From Limnothrix sp. FACHB-406 (GTDB taxonomy: Bacteria; Cyanobacteriota; Cyanobacteriia; CACIAM-69d), in contig NZ_JACJSP010000013.1 of assembly GCF_014698235.1 (NCBI RefSeq), positions 1-64,000 of the forward strand: a DNA stretch of 64,000 nucleotides. The letters run 5' to 3'. How positions within the stretch are numbered: the stretch's first letter is position 1; every line of letters begins with the position of its first letter. Positions 18,775 through 27,283 of the stretch are shown piece after piece. The notes under the pieces are model-generated. The model made no database searches. It was given only the letters and a program-made list of their open reading frames with translations, and was not told where the DNA came from. Both the position numbers and the translations under genes were made by a program.

Positions 18775-18869
18775 TGCGGAATTTGTTATGGGAGATTGGT
18801 AATAGGAGATCAACCGGATTTAGGTGGCCGTTTTGGAAGGAATAATCGCAGTCATCCAGCAGCCAAGCC

Positions 18870-19331
18870 ATGATCAGAACATTGTCTAAAACCTACTGCT
18901 TAGTGGGAGTTCTTTTGGTCAGCGCTTCTACAATTCTTCATTCTTGCAGCGCCACAAATAAACCCACAGCTCTTGCTTCACCTTCTCCTAGTTCTAGCCC
19001 CGCTCTTTCGACTCCTAGCCCTAGCCCTAGCCCTAGCCCTAGCCCTAGCCCTAGTCCTTCGATGGAGCCTGGCTATGTAACAGCAGCGGAATTTGGTGAT
19101 AAGTGGCCCGTTGCCAATGCAGAGTCAGCGATCGTGTTTTGTGAAGCGCCAAAAGCGGTTTATATCAAAATCAATGAGGCAACTTATCCACTCAACGGAC
19201 AAGCAATGCAAGGCTCAAAACCGGATTGGAGTTGGCGTAAAAAGATTCCTCTGGAAGGTTTCCCGGGAGAATTCTCATTAGCTGACGTGACTCCTCTCAT
19301 TGAGCGTGGTTTACAACTTTGCGCTGAATAA
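18870..19331 (+). CDS. DUF2511-type lipoprotein with Ser-Pro repeat linker
   Basis: 153 residues. The N-terminal hydrophobic stretch (YCLVGVLLVSASTILHSC) ends in a lipobox-like cysteine near residue 26, so a membrane lipoprotein is likely. A linker of Ser-Pro dipeptides (residues about 38-64) follows, encoded by a hexanucleotide repeat. The C-terminal 85 residues (VTAAEFGDKWPVANAESAIV, YPLNGQAM) resemble the DUF2511/YebY domain with one Cys near each end. Function unknown. It is bracketed by the chlD 3' end and a second copy of that end, so it looks acquired. Confidence 0.75.
   Translation: MIRTLSKTYCLVGVLLVSASTILHSCSATNKPTALASPSPSSSPALSTPSPSPSPSPSPSPSPSMEPGYVTAAEFGDKWPVANAESAIVFCEAPKAVYIKINEATYPLNGQAMQGSKPDWSWRKKIPLEGFPGEFSLADVTPLIERGLQLCAE
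19013..19057 (+). repeat. Hexanucleotide coding repeat (CTAGCC)n
   Basis: About seven near-exact ccctag units inside the lipoprotein gene, each coding Ser-Pro. The unit length keeps the frame, so copy number can vary without breaking the gene. Confidence 0.9.
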
Positions 19332-19352
19332 TTACCAATCAAAACCCAATCA

Positions 19353-19383
19353 TCGTAGGGCGTACGGCGGTACGCCCCTACGA
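19353..19383. repeat. REP-like palindrome
   Basis: TCGTAGGGCGTAC and GTACGCCCCTACGA form an imperfect inverted repeat of the same family as the perfect one at 58500-58527. The flanks (accaatcaaaacccaat before, ttttgattgattgggg after) are themselves roughly inverted, so the whole 19335-19402 may be one small folded element. A second palindrome-like piece (taggggcgcaacg, ttgcgccctc) follows at 19402-19426. Confidence 0.75.
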
Positions 19384-19485
19384 AATTTTGATTGATTGGG
19401 GTAGGGGCGCAACGCTTTGCGCCCTCTGACGATGTGATTTTGAAACCGATCGCTGGGTGTGCTGCGGTACGAGCAACAATTGCCC

Positions 19486-21531
19486 TTATTTCAAATCGGC
19501 GATCGCCCCTCGGGCCATTTCGGCGATCGCCCGATCGGTCGCTTTCGGCAGGTGGTAATACTTGCCGCCCGCCGTTTCCGCCAGCTCCTTGGCGAAACCG
19601 GTGGAAACGAATTTGCTTTGGGTGTCAATTACCAGCAGCTTGATGTTCAGGGCGCGGATTTTGCCGGAAATATCCAGCAGCTCTTGCTTCACATCCGGTT
19701 TCTCATCCGGTTCCATCGGCTGGCCGAGCGATCGCGCTAGGGGCACATTCCCCCGACCGTCCGTAATCGCCACGATCACCACTTGCCCCACATCCCCCGA
19801 CTGGCGGGCGTTGGTTCCCACGCGCACCGCCTGGGTCAAGCCATGGGCCAAGGGCGAGCCGCCGCCACAGGGCATGGTTTCCAGCCGTCGCTTGGCCGCC
19901 GAGATCGATCGCGTGGGGGGCAACAGCACCTCTGCTTGCTCACCCCGGAACGGAATCAGCGACACCTGATCGCGGTTTTGGTAAGCCTCCGTCAGCAACC
20001 GCAATACCGCGCCCTTGGCCGACTGCATCCGGTTCAGGGCCATCGACCCCGACGCATCCACCACAAACACCACCAAGGCTCCGGCCTTCCGGGCCAGGCG
20101 CTTGGCCCGCACGTCGCTTTCTTCGACGAATACGCGGCGACCCGTTTCGCCCGCAGCGGCGGCTCGGGTGCGGCGGGCTTTTTGGTAGGGCGCGGCCGAT
20201 CGCAGGGTGGCATCGACGGCAATTCGGCGCACGGGGCCACGCGGCAAGACGGGTTTGATGTAGCGCCCCCGATCGTCCGAGAAGATGATCGATCGGCTGC
20301 CGGAGCTACCGCCCGATCGCTGGGCCGTGGTTTGGGCAAACAACAGCACCGACGGATCCATCACCACCCCTTCCGGGTCGAACACGAATTCCTCGGGGAT
20401 GGCGGGCGGCTCGTCCGGTTGATCCTCGTCTTCGTTTTCGTCTTGATCTTCGTTTTCGTTGTCGGTTTCGTCGTCTTGCTCTTGTTCCGCTTCCGGCTGC
20501 TGTTGCGGCGGCGGGGGCGGCGGCGGCTGTTGCTCGTCCGGCGGCGTTTCAATCACCGTGGCCCGGGGCACAATCACCAACTCCACCGCCACCCGCAGGT
20601 CGTCGGCATTCACCGCCGTTCGCCCATCGAGGGCCGCGTGAGCCTTGGCAACCCGCACCGCAAACAGTTCCGCCCGATGACCCTGCACCCGGCCGCGCAC
20701 CGCTTCTTGCACCAAATATTCCAACTGCTCGCGGCTGATGGTCACGTCCTTCAGCCATTCGCGCGCCAGCAGGATTTGGGTTTTCAGACCGTCCAGTTCT
20801 TCGGCATATTGCCCCAGGAAATCTTGGGGCGATCGGGCATAGCCCACGGCCCGATCGACCACTTCCACCCGCTGATCTAACCCCAAAGCCCCATCGGCGG
20901 ACAGGGCGATCGCAATTCGATCGAGCAAATGCTCCCGCAGCGGCCCCTCTTCCGGGTTGTAGGTGGCGATCAACAGGGCTTGGCAGGGGTGGGCAAAGCT
21001 GATCCCTTCCCGCTCAATTTGGTTGCGCCCTTCCCCGATCGCCCCCAACAGCAGGTTGGCGATTTGGTCATCGAGCAAGTTCAGCTCATCGACATACATC
21101 ACGCCCCGGTTCGCCTCCGCCAGCAAGCCGGGCTGAAACACCGTTTCACCGCGCTTCACGGACTGGCCCACATCCACCGAACCCAGCAGCCGATCTTCGG
21201 TCACGCCCAGGGGAATTTGCACAAAGGGCGCGGGAATCACTTTCCGGGGCACTTCGCCGGTAAATTGCAAGCCGTCTTCCCAGCGATCGGGCGCGTCCGG
21301 GTCGCAATTGCTGAGGGAGCCGTCCACCACCTCGATCGGGGGCAGCAGGGCATGGATCGCCCGGGCCATCACCGATTTGGCCGTGCCGCGCCGACCGGCG
21401 ATCGCCACGCCCCCCAGGCCCGGATCGATCGCCGCCAACAGCAAAGCCATTTTGATCGACTCTTGGCCGATCACCGCCGTCAGCGGAAAGGCGATCGGGT
21501 CTCGGGTTTGGAGCGGCGCAGTAACGGACAT
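19486..21531 (-). CDS. chlD: Magnesium chelatase subunit D
   Basis: AAA+ subunit of the enzyme inserting Mg into protoporphyrin IX, the first committed step to chlorophyll. 681 residues. Walker A-like GRRGTAKS at 46-53, a Walker B region [14 protein letters not shown], then a Pro/Gln run and a strongly acidic linker (about residues 345-390), then an integrin-like I domain with the MIDAS motif DASGSM at 492 and [10 protein letters not shown]. Order and length match cyanobacterial ChlD. The ATG at 21531 starts the conserved [12 protein letters not shown]. The last 23 codons are duplicated at 18704-18774. Confidence 0.96.
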   Translation of the reverse strand: MSVTAPLQTRDPIAFPLTAVIGQESIKMALLLAAIDPGLGGVAIAGRRGTAKSVMARAIHALLPPIEVVDGSLSNCDPDAPDRWEDGLQFTGEVPRKVIPAPFVQIPLGVTEDRLLGSVDVGQSVKRGETVFQPGLLAEANRGVMYVDELNLLDDQIANLLLGAIGEGRNQIEREGISFAHPCQALLIATYNPEEGPLREHLLDRIAIALSADGALGLDQRVEVVDRAVGYARSPQDFLGQYAEELDGLKTQILLAREWLKDVTISREQLEYLVQEAVRGRVQGHRAELFAVRVAKAHAALDGRTAVNADDLRVAVELVIVPRATVIETPPDEQQPPPPPPPQQQPEAEQEQDDETDNENEDQDENEDEDQPDEPPAIPEEFVFDPEGVVMDPSVLLFAQTTAQRSGGSSGSRSIIFSDDRGRYIKPVLPRGPVRRIAVDATLRSAAPYQKARRTRAAAAGETGRRVFVEESDVRAKRLARKAGALVVFVVDASGSMALNRMQSAKGAVLRLLTEAYQNRDQVSLIPFRGEQAEVLLPPTRSISAAKRRLETMPCGGGSPLAHGLTQAVRVGTNARQSGDVGQVVIVAITDGRGNVPLARSLGQPMEPDEKPDVKQELLDISGKIRALNIKLLVIDTQSKFVSTGFAKELAETAGGKYYHLPKATDRAIAEMARGAIADLK

Positions 21532-21731
21532 GGCGGGCGAAAAAGGGAAGTTCTTATGATTAGTCTTGATGCTTTTCAGGATATCAGCGCAACGGGACAG
21601 CCGGGCCGGTTCGGGCGGCTGGAGGTTGCATCTGAATGGAACCCAGCTCGCTGAATCTTGCACAATGGTGTTAGTGACCATTGGCAAAATTCCGGGTCAT
21701 CAATGGTCAAGGCGCTGAGGAGTTTGAGCTA

Positions 21732-22190
21732 ATGACTTCCAAAATGATCGCCCCGATCACCTACGACAGCGACTATTACGGCTGGGTACAACAACAGGCC
21801 GAATTGTTGCGATCGGGGCAGTTTGATCAATTGGATTTGGAGAATTTGTTAGAAGAGGTTGAAAGCTTGGGGCGATCGGAAAAGCGAGCTTTAACCAGTC
21901 AGATTATCCGGCTCTATTGGCATCTGCTGAAATGGCAATACCAACCCCAAAAGCGATCGAACTCTTGGGCATTTTCCATTGAAGATGCGCGGGATGAAAT
22001 CTTGGAATTACTCGACGAAAATCCCAGCTTTCGGCGTGATCTTGCGGATTGGATCGTCAAGAGCTATGAGCAGGCCCGCAAAAAAGCCGCCCGAGAAACG
22101 GGATTACCAATTGATACGTTCCCGATCGAGCCGCCGTTTACTTGGGAATTGGCGATGACCCTGCCGATCGAATATGTTGCTCGGGATTAG
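21732..22190 (+). CDS. DUF29-family protein, copy 1
   Basis: 152 residues, mostly helical. The DUF29 signature is seen in YDSDYYGWVQQQAELLRSGQ, LDLENLLEEVESLGRSEKRA and LYWHLLKWQYQP. The C-terminal part ends FPIEPPFTWELAMTLPIEYV. DUF29 proteins are small, helical, of unknown function and multiply in cyanobacteria. This gene and the next are tandem paralogues, with only 11 bases between them. The ATG at 21732 was chosen as the start of the conserved part; the frame is open from 21681. Confidence 0.85.
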   Translation: MTSKMIAPITYDSDYYGWVQQQAELLRSGQFDQLDLENLLEEVESLGRSEKRALTSQIIRLYWHLLKWQYQPQKRSNSWAFSIEDARDEILELLDENPSFRRDLADWIVKSYEQARKKAARETGLPIDTFPIEPPFTWELAMTLPIEYVARD

Positions 22191-22201
22191 GATGCCACCG
22201 C

Positions 22202-22708
22202 ATGGAAATACAGACGACTATCGAGTCGATCGCCCCGATCACCTACGACAGCGACTATTACGGCTGGGTGCAGCAGCAGTCCGAACTGTTGCGATCGGGG
22301 CAGTTTGATCAATTGGATTTGGAGAATTTGTTAGAAGAGGTTGAAAGCTTGGGGCGATCGGAAAAGCGAGCCTTAGCCAGTCAAATTACCCGGCTCTATC
22401 TGCATTTACTGAAATGGCGGTTTCAACCCGATCGCCGATCAAATTCTTGGGTGTTTAGCATTCGTTCCGCCCGCCGTGAAATTCAACAGTTACTCACCGA
22501 CAATCCGAGTTTGAAACCCTGGCTTCCCAGTGCGATCGAGCAGGCCTATCCCCAAGCCCGCGAGCAAGCTTTTGTGGAAACAAAATTGCCCTTGAAGACG
22601 TTCCCGATCGAGCCGCCGTTTACCTGGAAATTGGCGCTCACGATGTCAATCGAGTATACCGATCAAGATGCTGATCAAGATATGGATCAAGATCAAAAAT
22701 TGAGTTGA
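22202..22708 (+). CDS. DUF29-family protein, copy 2
   Basis: 168 residues, same family and architecture as the preceding gene. The N-terminal 55 residues are almost identical in protein and DNA to copy 1, whereas the C-terminal half has diverged (RRSNSWVFSIRSARREIQQL against KRSNSWAFSIEDARDEILEL). The end carries extra acidic DQD repeats (DQDADQDMDQDQ). Probably co-transcribed with copy 1 and convergent with the asparaginase gene. Confidence 0.85.
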   Translation: MEIQTTIESIAPITYDSDYYGWVQQQSELLRSGQFDQLDLENLLEEVESLGRSEKRALASQITRLYLHLLKWRFQPDRRSNSWVFSIRSARREIQQLLTDNPSLKPWLPSAIEQAYPQAREQAFVETKLPLKTFPIEPPFTWKLALTMSIEYTDQDADQDMDQDQKLS

Positions 22709-22734
22709 TTTTGGTCTGCTCAACCGATCGAAAT

Positions 22735-23688
22735 CTAGGCGATTTTTAGCTCCCCGATCGCCTCCAACCGCTTAAAGGCATTGAGCTGCACATATTTTTC
22801 TTCCAGCGCTTCCGACACATCGGGCCCAATCCAGCCCAGTTGTTTCAGGATGTGGATCGCAGCGGCATATTTGGCCCGCTTGGCCCCGTCTGTCACCTTG
22901 ATGGCAATGCCCAGCCGCTCGCCCACGCGGCCCATACACTGCATCCCTTCGGCTCCCGCTTTGCTGACAATTTCGCCCCCCGTCAGCCGCATCAGATCTG
23001 TGTCAAAGCCACCATGGCCGGAAATCAGCTCCGGATAGCCGGTCATGGCCCGCACGATGCGCTCCAATTGCAGATTGTCGCCGGATGTGAGCTTGGCAAA
23101 CAGGGTGGCCAACTCCTGAAGGGGCATCAGATAGGTGGGCGCGCCGCAATCGTCGCGGGCTACGACAAATTCTTGGGCAGGAATCCCGAGCAGCTCGCCA
23201 ATGACACTGGAAACGGCTTGCTGGGCGGGGTGGGAATATTGCAGATAGTCCCCGATCGACCAATTGCCGTGGCGACACATGGCCAACATCCCCGCATGTT
23301 TGCCAGAGCAGTTGTGCTGAAGTGCGCTGGATTTGCCCTGGGGAATCGGGCATTGGAGGGCGCTGGGTTCAATGCCGCAATGCCAAAGGATGTTGAACAC
23401 TTGACGGGCTTGGGCAATGTCTCCCTGATGGGAACTGCACATAATCGCCAGGTCGCGATTGCTGAGACCAAAGTGATCCAAGGTTCCAGAGGCAACCACG
23501 GCCAGGGCCTGGAAGGGTTTCAGAGCCGATCGCGCAAAGCTGGAGATGCCGGAATCGCCCGCCAACATCAACAAGCGCCCCCGATCATCGCAGGCCACTG
23601 CTTGCACCATGTGGGTGGACTCCACCAACCCTTCCCGCAGCAAGCGAATTTCAATATCGGCCGCGCGCGTTAATTTGCCCCGAGTCAT
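22735..23688 (-). CDS. Asparaginase (type II, Rhizobium-like family)
   Basis: 317 residues of the Asparaginase_II family, which hydrolyses asparagine to aspartate and ammonia and is unrelated to the E. coli enzymes. Conserved Ser/Lys-bearing blocks are SFARSALKPFQALAVVASG, IMCSSHQGD and LQHNCSGKHAGMLAMC, together with the CGAPTYLMPLQ segment. No signal peptide. It follows CGLD27 and rsfS in the same direction; I recall the same order in other cyanobacteria, which suggests a conserved neighbourhood rather than a shared pathway. Confidence 0.9.
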   Translation of the reverse strand: MTRGKLTRAADIEIRLLREGLVESTHMVQAVACDDRGRLLMLAGDSGISSFARSALKPFQALAVVASGTLDHFGLSNRDLAIMCSSHQGDIAQARQVFNILWHCGIEPSALQCPIPQGKSSALQHNCSGKHAGMLAMCRHGNWSIGDYLQYSHPAQQAVSSVIGELLGIPAQEFVVARDDCGAPTYLMPLQELATLFAKLTSGDNLQLERIVRAMTGYPELISGHGGFDTDLMRLTGGEIVSKAGAEGMQCMGRVGERLGIAIKVTDGAKRAKYAAAIHILKQLGWIGPDVSEALEEKYVQLNAFKRLEAIGELKIA

Positions 23689-23893
23689 AAAAACTGGTTT
23701 GAAACTTGTTTAGTTAGACATTAATTCCGCCAAAAACTGCGATTGTTCATCGCAATTTAAGATCAGCTTCGGCAATCAGCCCATTTTTTCGGTGTTTTCC
23801 ATTCTTCAACGGATCTTGCGCGGATCGGGGCCTTGCGATCGAGCGAGTGCGATCGCGCCCACCATTCCCCATCCAGGTTAACCGAACCGGCCC

Positions 23894-24394
23894 CTAGACC
23901 AGGCCCCAAACGGCCGCCCCCGCCAGCAAGGTTCCTGCCAAAATCAGCACCAACCGCCGGAGCCGATCGAGCGTGGGCTTCACCTCATAGGAAACCACTA
24001 GCCGATCTTGGGCCAACATTTCCGGAGCCTTTTCCCAAACTTGGCCGTCATACCAGCCGGATTCTTCATAGATAATTTTTTCGCTGAACAGGCGACGGCC
24101 CACATAGCTCCAGGCCGAATAGATCCGCGCCAACACCAGCAACACGGGCAACACCGCCCCGCCACCGGCCCCCAACAGAAAGTGGGCCAGGTCTTTTTTG
24201 AGGGGGAAGCTGGCGGCGGCCACGGGCCCCACCACCAACCAGCTCCAGGCCCAAATCCACAGCAGCTTGATCACCAACCCTCGGCCCGGCAGGGTGGGCC
24301 AAGACAACAGCCAGGCCTCCTTCAACTCGGAAAACTCGTTGAGGGGTTGTTGTTCTTCGGGAACGGGGCAAACCGAACGGGGCGATCGCGTCAT
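23894..24394 (-). CDS. CGLD27-type membrane protein (DUF1230)
   Basis: About 166 residues, a family conserved in cyanobacteria, algae and plants. Two central hydrophobic segments (LLWIWAWSWLVVGPVAAASF, LGAGGGAVLPVLLVLARIY) and one C-terminal (LVLILAGTLLAGAAVWGLV) suggest a thylakoid or plasma membrane protein. The conserved soluble loop is RRLFSEKIIYEESGWYDGQV-like with DRLVVSYEVKPTL. Plant homologues have been linked to iron or photosynthetic function, but no biochemical role is settled. Starts at ATG 24394; 73 bases downstream of rsfS. Confidence 0.82.
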   Translation of the reverse strand: MTRSPRSVCPVPEEQQPLNEFSELKEAWLLSWPTLPGRGLVIKLLWIWAWSWLVVGPVAAASFPLKKDLAHFLLGAGGGAVLPVLLVLARIYSAWSYVGRRLFSEKIIYEESGWYDGQVWEKAPEMLAQDRLVVSYEVKPTLDRLRRLVLILAGTLLAGAAVWGLV

Positions 24395-24466
24395 AAACAA
24401 GGGATGAATCAGCTCTGTTGCGCCGCTCAGGCATGGATGATCAACGGGGGGATCGAATCGAGATCC

Positions 24467-24988
24467 CTAGCCAGCCGTGTTGGACGATTCAGTGGCGGGC
24501 AGGGGCCGAAACTCCAGCCGTCTGCTGTGGCCCCAAAAGGCTTCCAAGTTGTAGTATTCGCGCTCCGTGGGCATCATCACATGCACCACCACATCGCCGT
24601 AGTCATGCAAAACCCAGCCGCCATCACCATAGCCAGCGGTGTTTTGGGGCCGGCGATCGAACTCGGTTTTCAGCTTCATCTCGATCGCGTCGGCAATGGC
24701 GCGAATTTGGGCCCGCGAAAACCCGGTCACAATCAGGAAATAGTCCGCCAGGTAGGAAACCTCCGTCACCTCCAGCAGCGCAATGTCTTCCCCTTTGCGA
24801 TCGTCCGCCGCGTTGGCCGCCGCGATCGCCACTTCATAGCTGGAACCACGCCCCAGTTGATAGACCGCCCCCTTGGCCACAGGCGGCGCAAACTCCACTA
24901 CCGTCTCATCGTCCCCTTCGTCTTCAATGCCCTCAGCCGTCAACAGGGCCAGCTCTTGCGCGTTCAACTTCAAATCCGGATCACTCAT
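24467..24988 (-). CDS. rsfS: Ribosome silencing factor RsfS
   Basis: Iojap/RsfS protein that binds ribosomal protein L14 and blocks subunit joining under starvation. 173 residues. The core is seen from AIAAANAADDRKGEDIALLE through YLADYFLIVTGFSRAQIRAI to GGWVLHDYGDVVVHVMMPTE and REYYNLEAFWG. An acidic N-terminal extension of about 50 residues (GIEDEGDDETVVEFAPP) precedes the core, longer than in E. coli. The ATG at 24988 is chosen; the frame continues upstream to 25135 but without RsfS-like sequence. Confidence 0.92.
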   Translation of the reverse strand: MSDPDLKLNAQELALLTAEGIEDEGDDETVVEFAPPVAKGAVYQLGRGSSYEVAIAAANAADDRKGEDIALLEVTEVSYLADYFLIVTGFSRAQIRAIADAIEMKLKTEFDRRPQNTAGYGDGGWVLHDYGDVVVHVMMPTEREYYNLEAFWGHSRRLEFRPLPATESSNTAG

Positions 24989-25423
24989 CAAAATTACGTC
25001 GCCGCGATCGGCTGGCGAGGTGAGTTCTACACAATGGCGCAACACAGTGGCACAAAACAGTGGCACAACGCAGGAACCCGAAACCAAAACGCTGATGAAC
25101 GGTCGATCGATCAACCCAGCCTCCACCCCAAGCAAAACTTAAACGGTGGCAACAAACTGGGGCGATCGGGTCATGAAGATGAGAGCGCAGCCCTCCGGTT
25201 CACGGGTCACTGTTTTGAGTCACGCGCCATTGAACCTTCAGTCTAGCAAAAGCCGTTGTTCTGCGAATCGATCCCCTGAATTACCATCCCCAAAAGCATC
25301 CTTCCGCCAATCCTGGCCTGAATTTGCACCCGCCAGCTCACCTCATTTTTAAATTCTTGGGCCGCAACGCCAGCCTCCAAGTCTCTGTTAAAATGGCGGC
25401 GTTGTTATTGCCCCGTAGCACCC
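24989..25423. other. Divergent intergenic region rsfS / 25424 gene
   Basis: About 430 bases between two divergently read genes, so it should hold both promoters. No recognisable gene, hairpin with T run or riboswitch motif is visible. A TTAAAATGG stretch at 25388-25396 lies about 30 bases upstream of the next gene and could be its -10 region. Confidence 0.35.
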
Positions 25424-25927
25424 TTGAGTCCGTCTCTCGATCTTCCCAAGGTTGACGATTTTTTGCAGGAACTCGCTGCAATCCAGCAAACCGGCTCCAA
25501 GCGGATCGCCATCCTGGGTTCGCGCCACGTGCCGATTACGCATCAACAATTGATTGAAACCCTCAGCTATGCATTGGTGCTGGCCGGGAATCAAATTATT
25601 ACTTCGGGTGCTACGGGAACCAACGCCGCTGCCATTCGCGGAGCCATGCGCGCCGATGCCAATTTGTTGACCGTGATTTTGCCCCAAAGTTTGGAGCGGC
25701 AACCGCGCGAATCTCGCGATCAATTGGAATCGGTGATTCATTTGGTTGAAAAACCAGAAAATGACCAGCTTTCTTTGGCGGAAGCCAGCTCCCTGTGCAA
25801 CCACGAAATTATTTCCCGTTGCCAGCAGTTAATTTGCTTTGCCTTCCATGACAGTGTGACCCTGCTGCAAACCTGCCGGGAAGCTGAAGAACAGCGCCGG
25901 GTGGTCACGCTGTTCTATTTCGACTAG
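25424..25927 (+). CDS. Rossmann-fold protein, DprA/LOG-like (cyanobacterial)
   Basis: 167 residues starting at a TTG (MSPSLDLPKVDDFLQELAAI); no nearer ATG gives the conserved N-terminus. IAILGSRHVPITHQQLIE and IITSGATGTNAAAIRGAMRA form a nucleotide-binding Rossmann half like that of DprA or LOG proteins, and the C-terminus ends CREAEEQRRVVTLFYFD. Homologues are often called DNA recombination-mediator protein A, but the DprA DNA-binding parts are absent, so a role in recombination is unproven. The next two genes follow in the same direction. Confidence 0.8.
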   Translation: MSPSLDLPKVDDFLQELAAIQQTGSKRIAILGSRHVPITHQQLIETLSYALVLAGNQIITSGATGTNAAAIRGAMRADANLLTVILPQSLERQPRESRDQLESVIHLVEKPENDQLSLAEASSLCNHEIISRCQQLICFAFHDSVTLLQTCREAEEQRRVVTLFYFD

Positions 25928-25965
25928 TTGATTCGACTTCCTGAAATTCGACTAGGTGAAAACGC

Positions 25966-26379
25966 ATGATTTTGGGTTTTAGCATTCCCACTTTGCTGCT
26001 GGGTTCGATTTTTGTGGCGAGCTTTTTGGTCTATTTCCCTTACTTGGCGGTGGCCTATGCCCGGTTCCAGGTGGGGATGGATTTGGGCGCGCCCCGGGCC
26101 ATGTTCGATCGCCTGCCGGACTATGGTAAGCGAGCCACTTGGGCCCACCAAAACAGCATTGAAACCTTTGCTCCCTATGCCGCTGCGGCCCTGGCGGCCT
26201 ATGCCACCGGGGTCAACACCCCTGCGGCCGGTTGGGCAGCGGTGGCCTTTGTGGGAGCACGGGCGCTGTTTTCGGTGGCCTATTTGGCCAACATTCCTCC
26301 CCTGCGATCGCTGATGTTTGGCATTGGGCAAATTGCAATGATTTCGCTGTTTGTGCAAGCGCTCCAGCAAATTGCCTAG
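25966..26379 (+). CDS. MAPEG-family membrane protein
   Basis: 137 residues with four hydrophobic helices, characteristic of MAPEG proteins (eicosanoid and glutathione-linked enzymes in eukaryotes). Diagnostic are RLPDYGKRATWAHQNSIETF, with the conserved Glu, Asn and Ala pattern, and VGARALFSVAYLANIPPLRS near the C-terminus. The bacterial substrate is unknown. It lies 38 bases after the Rossmann-fold gene on the same strand. Confidence 0.85.
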   Translation: MILGFSIPTLLLGSIFVASFLVYFPYLAVAYARFQVGMDLGAPRAMFDRLPDYGKRATWAHQNSIETFAPYAAAALAAYATGVNTPAAGWAAVAFVGARALFSVAYLANIPPLRSLMFGIGQIAMISLFVQALQQIA

Positions 26380-26504
26380 GGGGGCTGAATCCACGGCTGC
26401 ATCAGTCACCATTGGCTAGTCTGGTTCATGGAAACTTGATCGTGAAGATTGATCACGAATTGGGCGATTCATTTTGTATTGGTTTGGATTGAAAAATTAG
26501 GGTT

Positions 26505-26996
26505 ATGGCTGCGACGTTTTCCTTTGATGTGGTGAGTGAGTTCGATCGACAGGAGTTGGTCAACGCGATCGACCAATTGCAGCGAGATTTGAAATCCCGC
26601 TACGACCTGAAAGACACCAACACGATCGTTGAGCTGGGCGAAACCGATCTCACGATCGAAACCGCCAGCGAAATGACCCTTGAAGCTGTCACGGCCGTTT
26701 TGCGCGAGAAAGCCGCCAAACGAAAACTAGATCTGAAAATCTTTGACTTTGGCGACATTGAATCCGCGAGTGGCAACCGTGTTCGCCAAAAGGTGAAGTT
26801 GCAAAAGGGCATTCCCCAAGACATCGCCAAGCAAATCAGCAAATTGATTCGCGATGAGTTCAAAAAAGCCCAAGCCCAAATTCAAGGCGACGCAGTGCGC
26901 GTTTCTGCCAAATCCAAAGACGATCTGCAACTGGTGATCCAGCGCCTGAAGCAGGAAGATCTGCCCGTGGCGCTGCAATTCACTAACTATCGTTAG
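26505..26996 (+). CDS. YajQ-family nucleotide-binding protein
   Basis: 163 residues covering the whole YajQ family: [20 protein letters not shown] at the start, [34 protein letters not shown], and the C-terminal [20 protein letters not shown] ending VALQFTNYR. Homologues bind cyclic di-GMP or RNA; which ligand applies here cannot be told from sequence. A hairpin follows the stop at once. Confidence 0.95.
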   Translation: MAATFSFDVVSEFDRQELVNAIDQLQRDLKSRYDLKDTNTIVELGETDLTIETASEMTLEAVTAVLREKAAKRKLDLKIFDFGDIESASGNRVRQKVKLQKGIPQDIAKQISKLIRDEFKKAQAQIQGDAVRVSAKSKDDLQLVIQRLKQEDLPVALQFTNYR

Positions 26997-27001
26997 TCTC
27001 A

Positions 27002-27025
27002 CCGGCTCCCCAATCCAGGAGCCGG
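27002..27025 (+). terminator. Strong hairpin after the YajQ gene
   Basis: CCGGCTCC and GGAGCCGG form a perfect 8-base GC-rich stem with an 8-base loop, beginning six bases after the stop. No T run follows, so it may stabilise the 3' end rather than terminate on its own. Confidence 0.5.
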
Positions 27026-27228
27026 CCCTGGCAACCCAAAACATTTTCAAGCACTTTGCCGTTGTGGCAAGGTGCTTCATCTTGGCAATGGGATACTGCC
27101 GCACAACCACGGCCAGATGCAGCGCGATCGCCCCGGTGGAATGGCCGGACTCGATCGTTATTGCAGCCACAACGGGTTGGCAAATGTCCAGAGACCACGA
27201 TGTTGCTGGCTTGCTCAAGGACAAATTC

Positions 27229-27249
27229 TAATGCAACAATTTCGCATTA
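27229..27249. promoter_or_regulatory. Candidate operator upstream of the AraC regulator
   Basis: TAATGC, nine bases, GCATTA: a 6-base inverted repeat 34 bases before the AraC start. Outer halves attcta and tagaat are also inverted but offset by four bases. It could bind the AraC protein itself or Fur; it does not match a Fur box well enough to decide. Confidence 0.4.
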
Positions 27250-27283
27250 ATTAGAATCTCTCTGTTGAGCCAGCGCGATCGCC

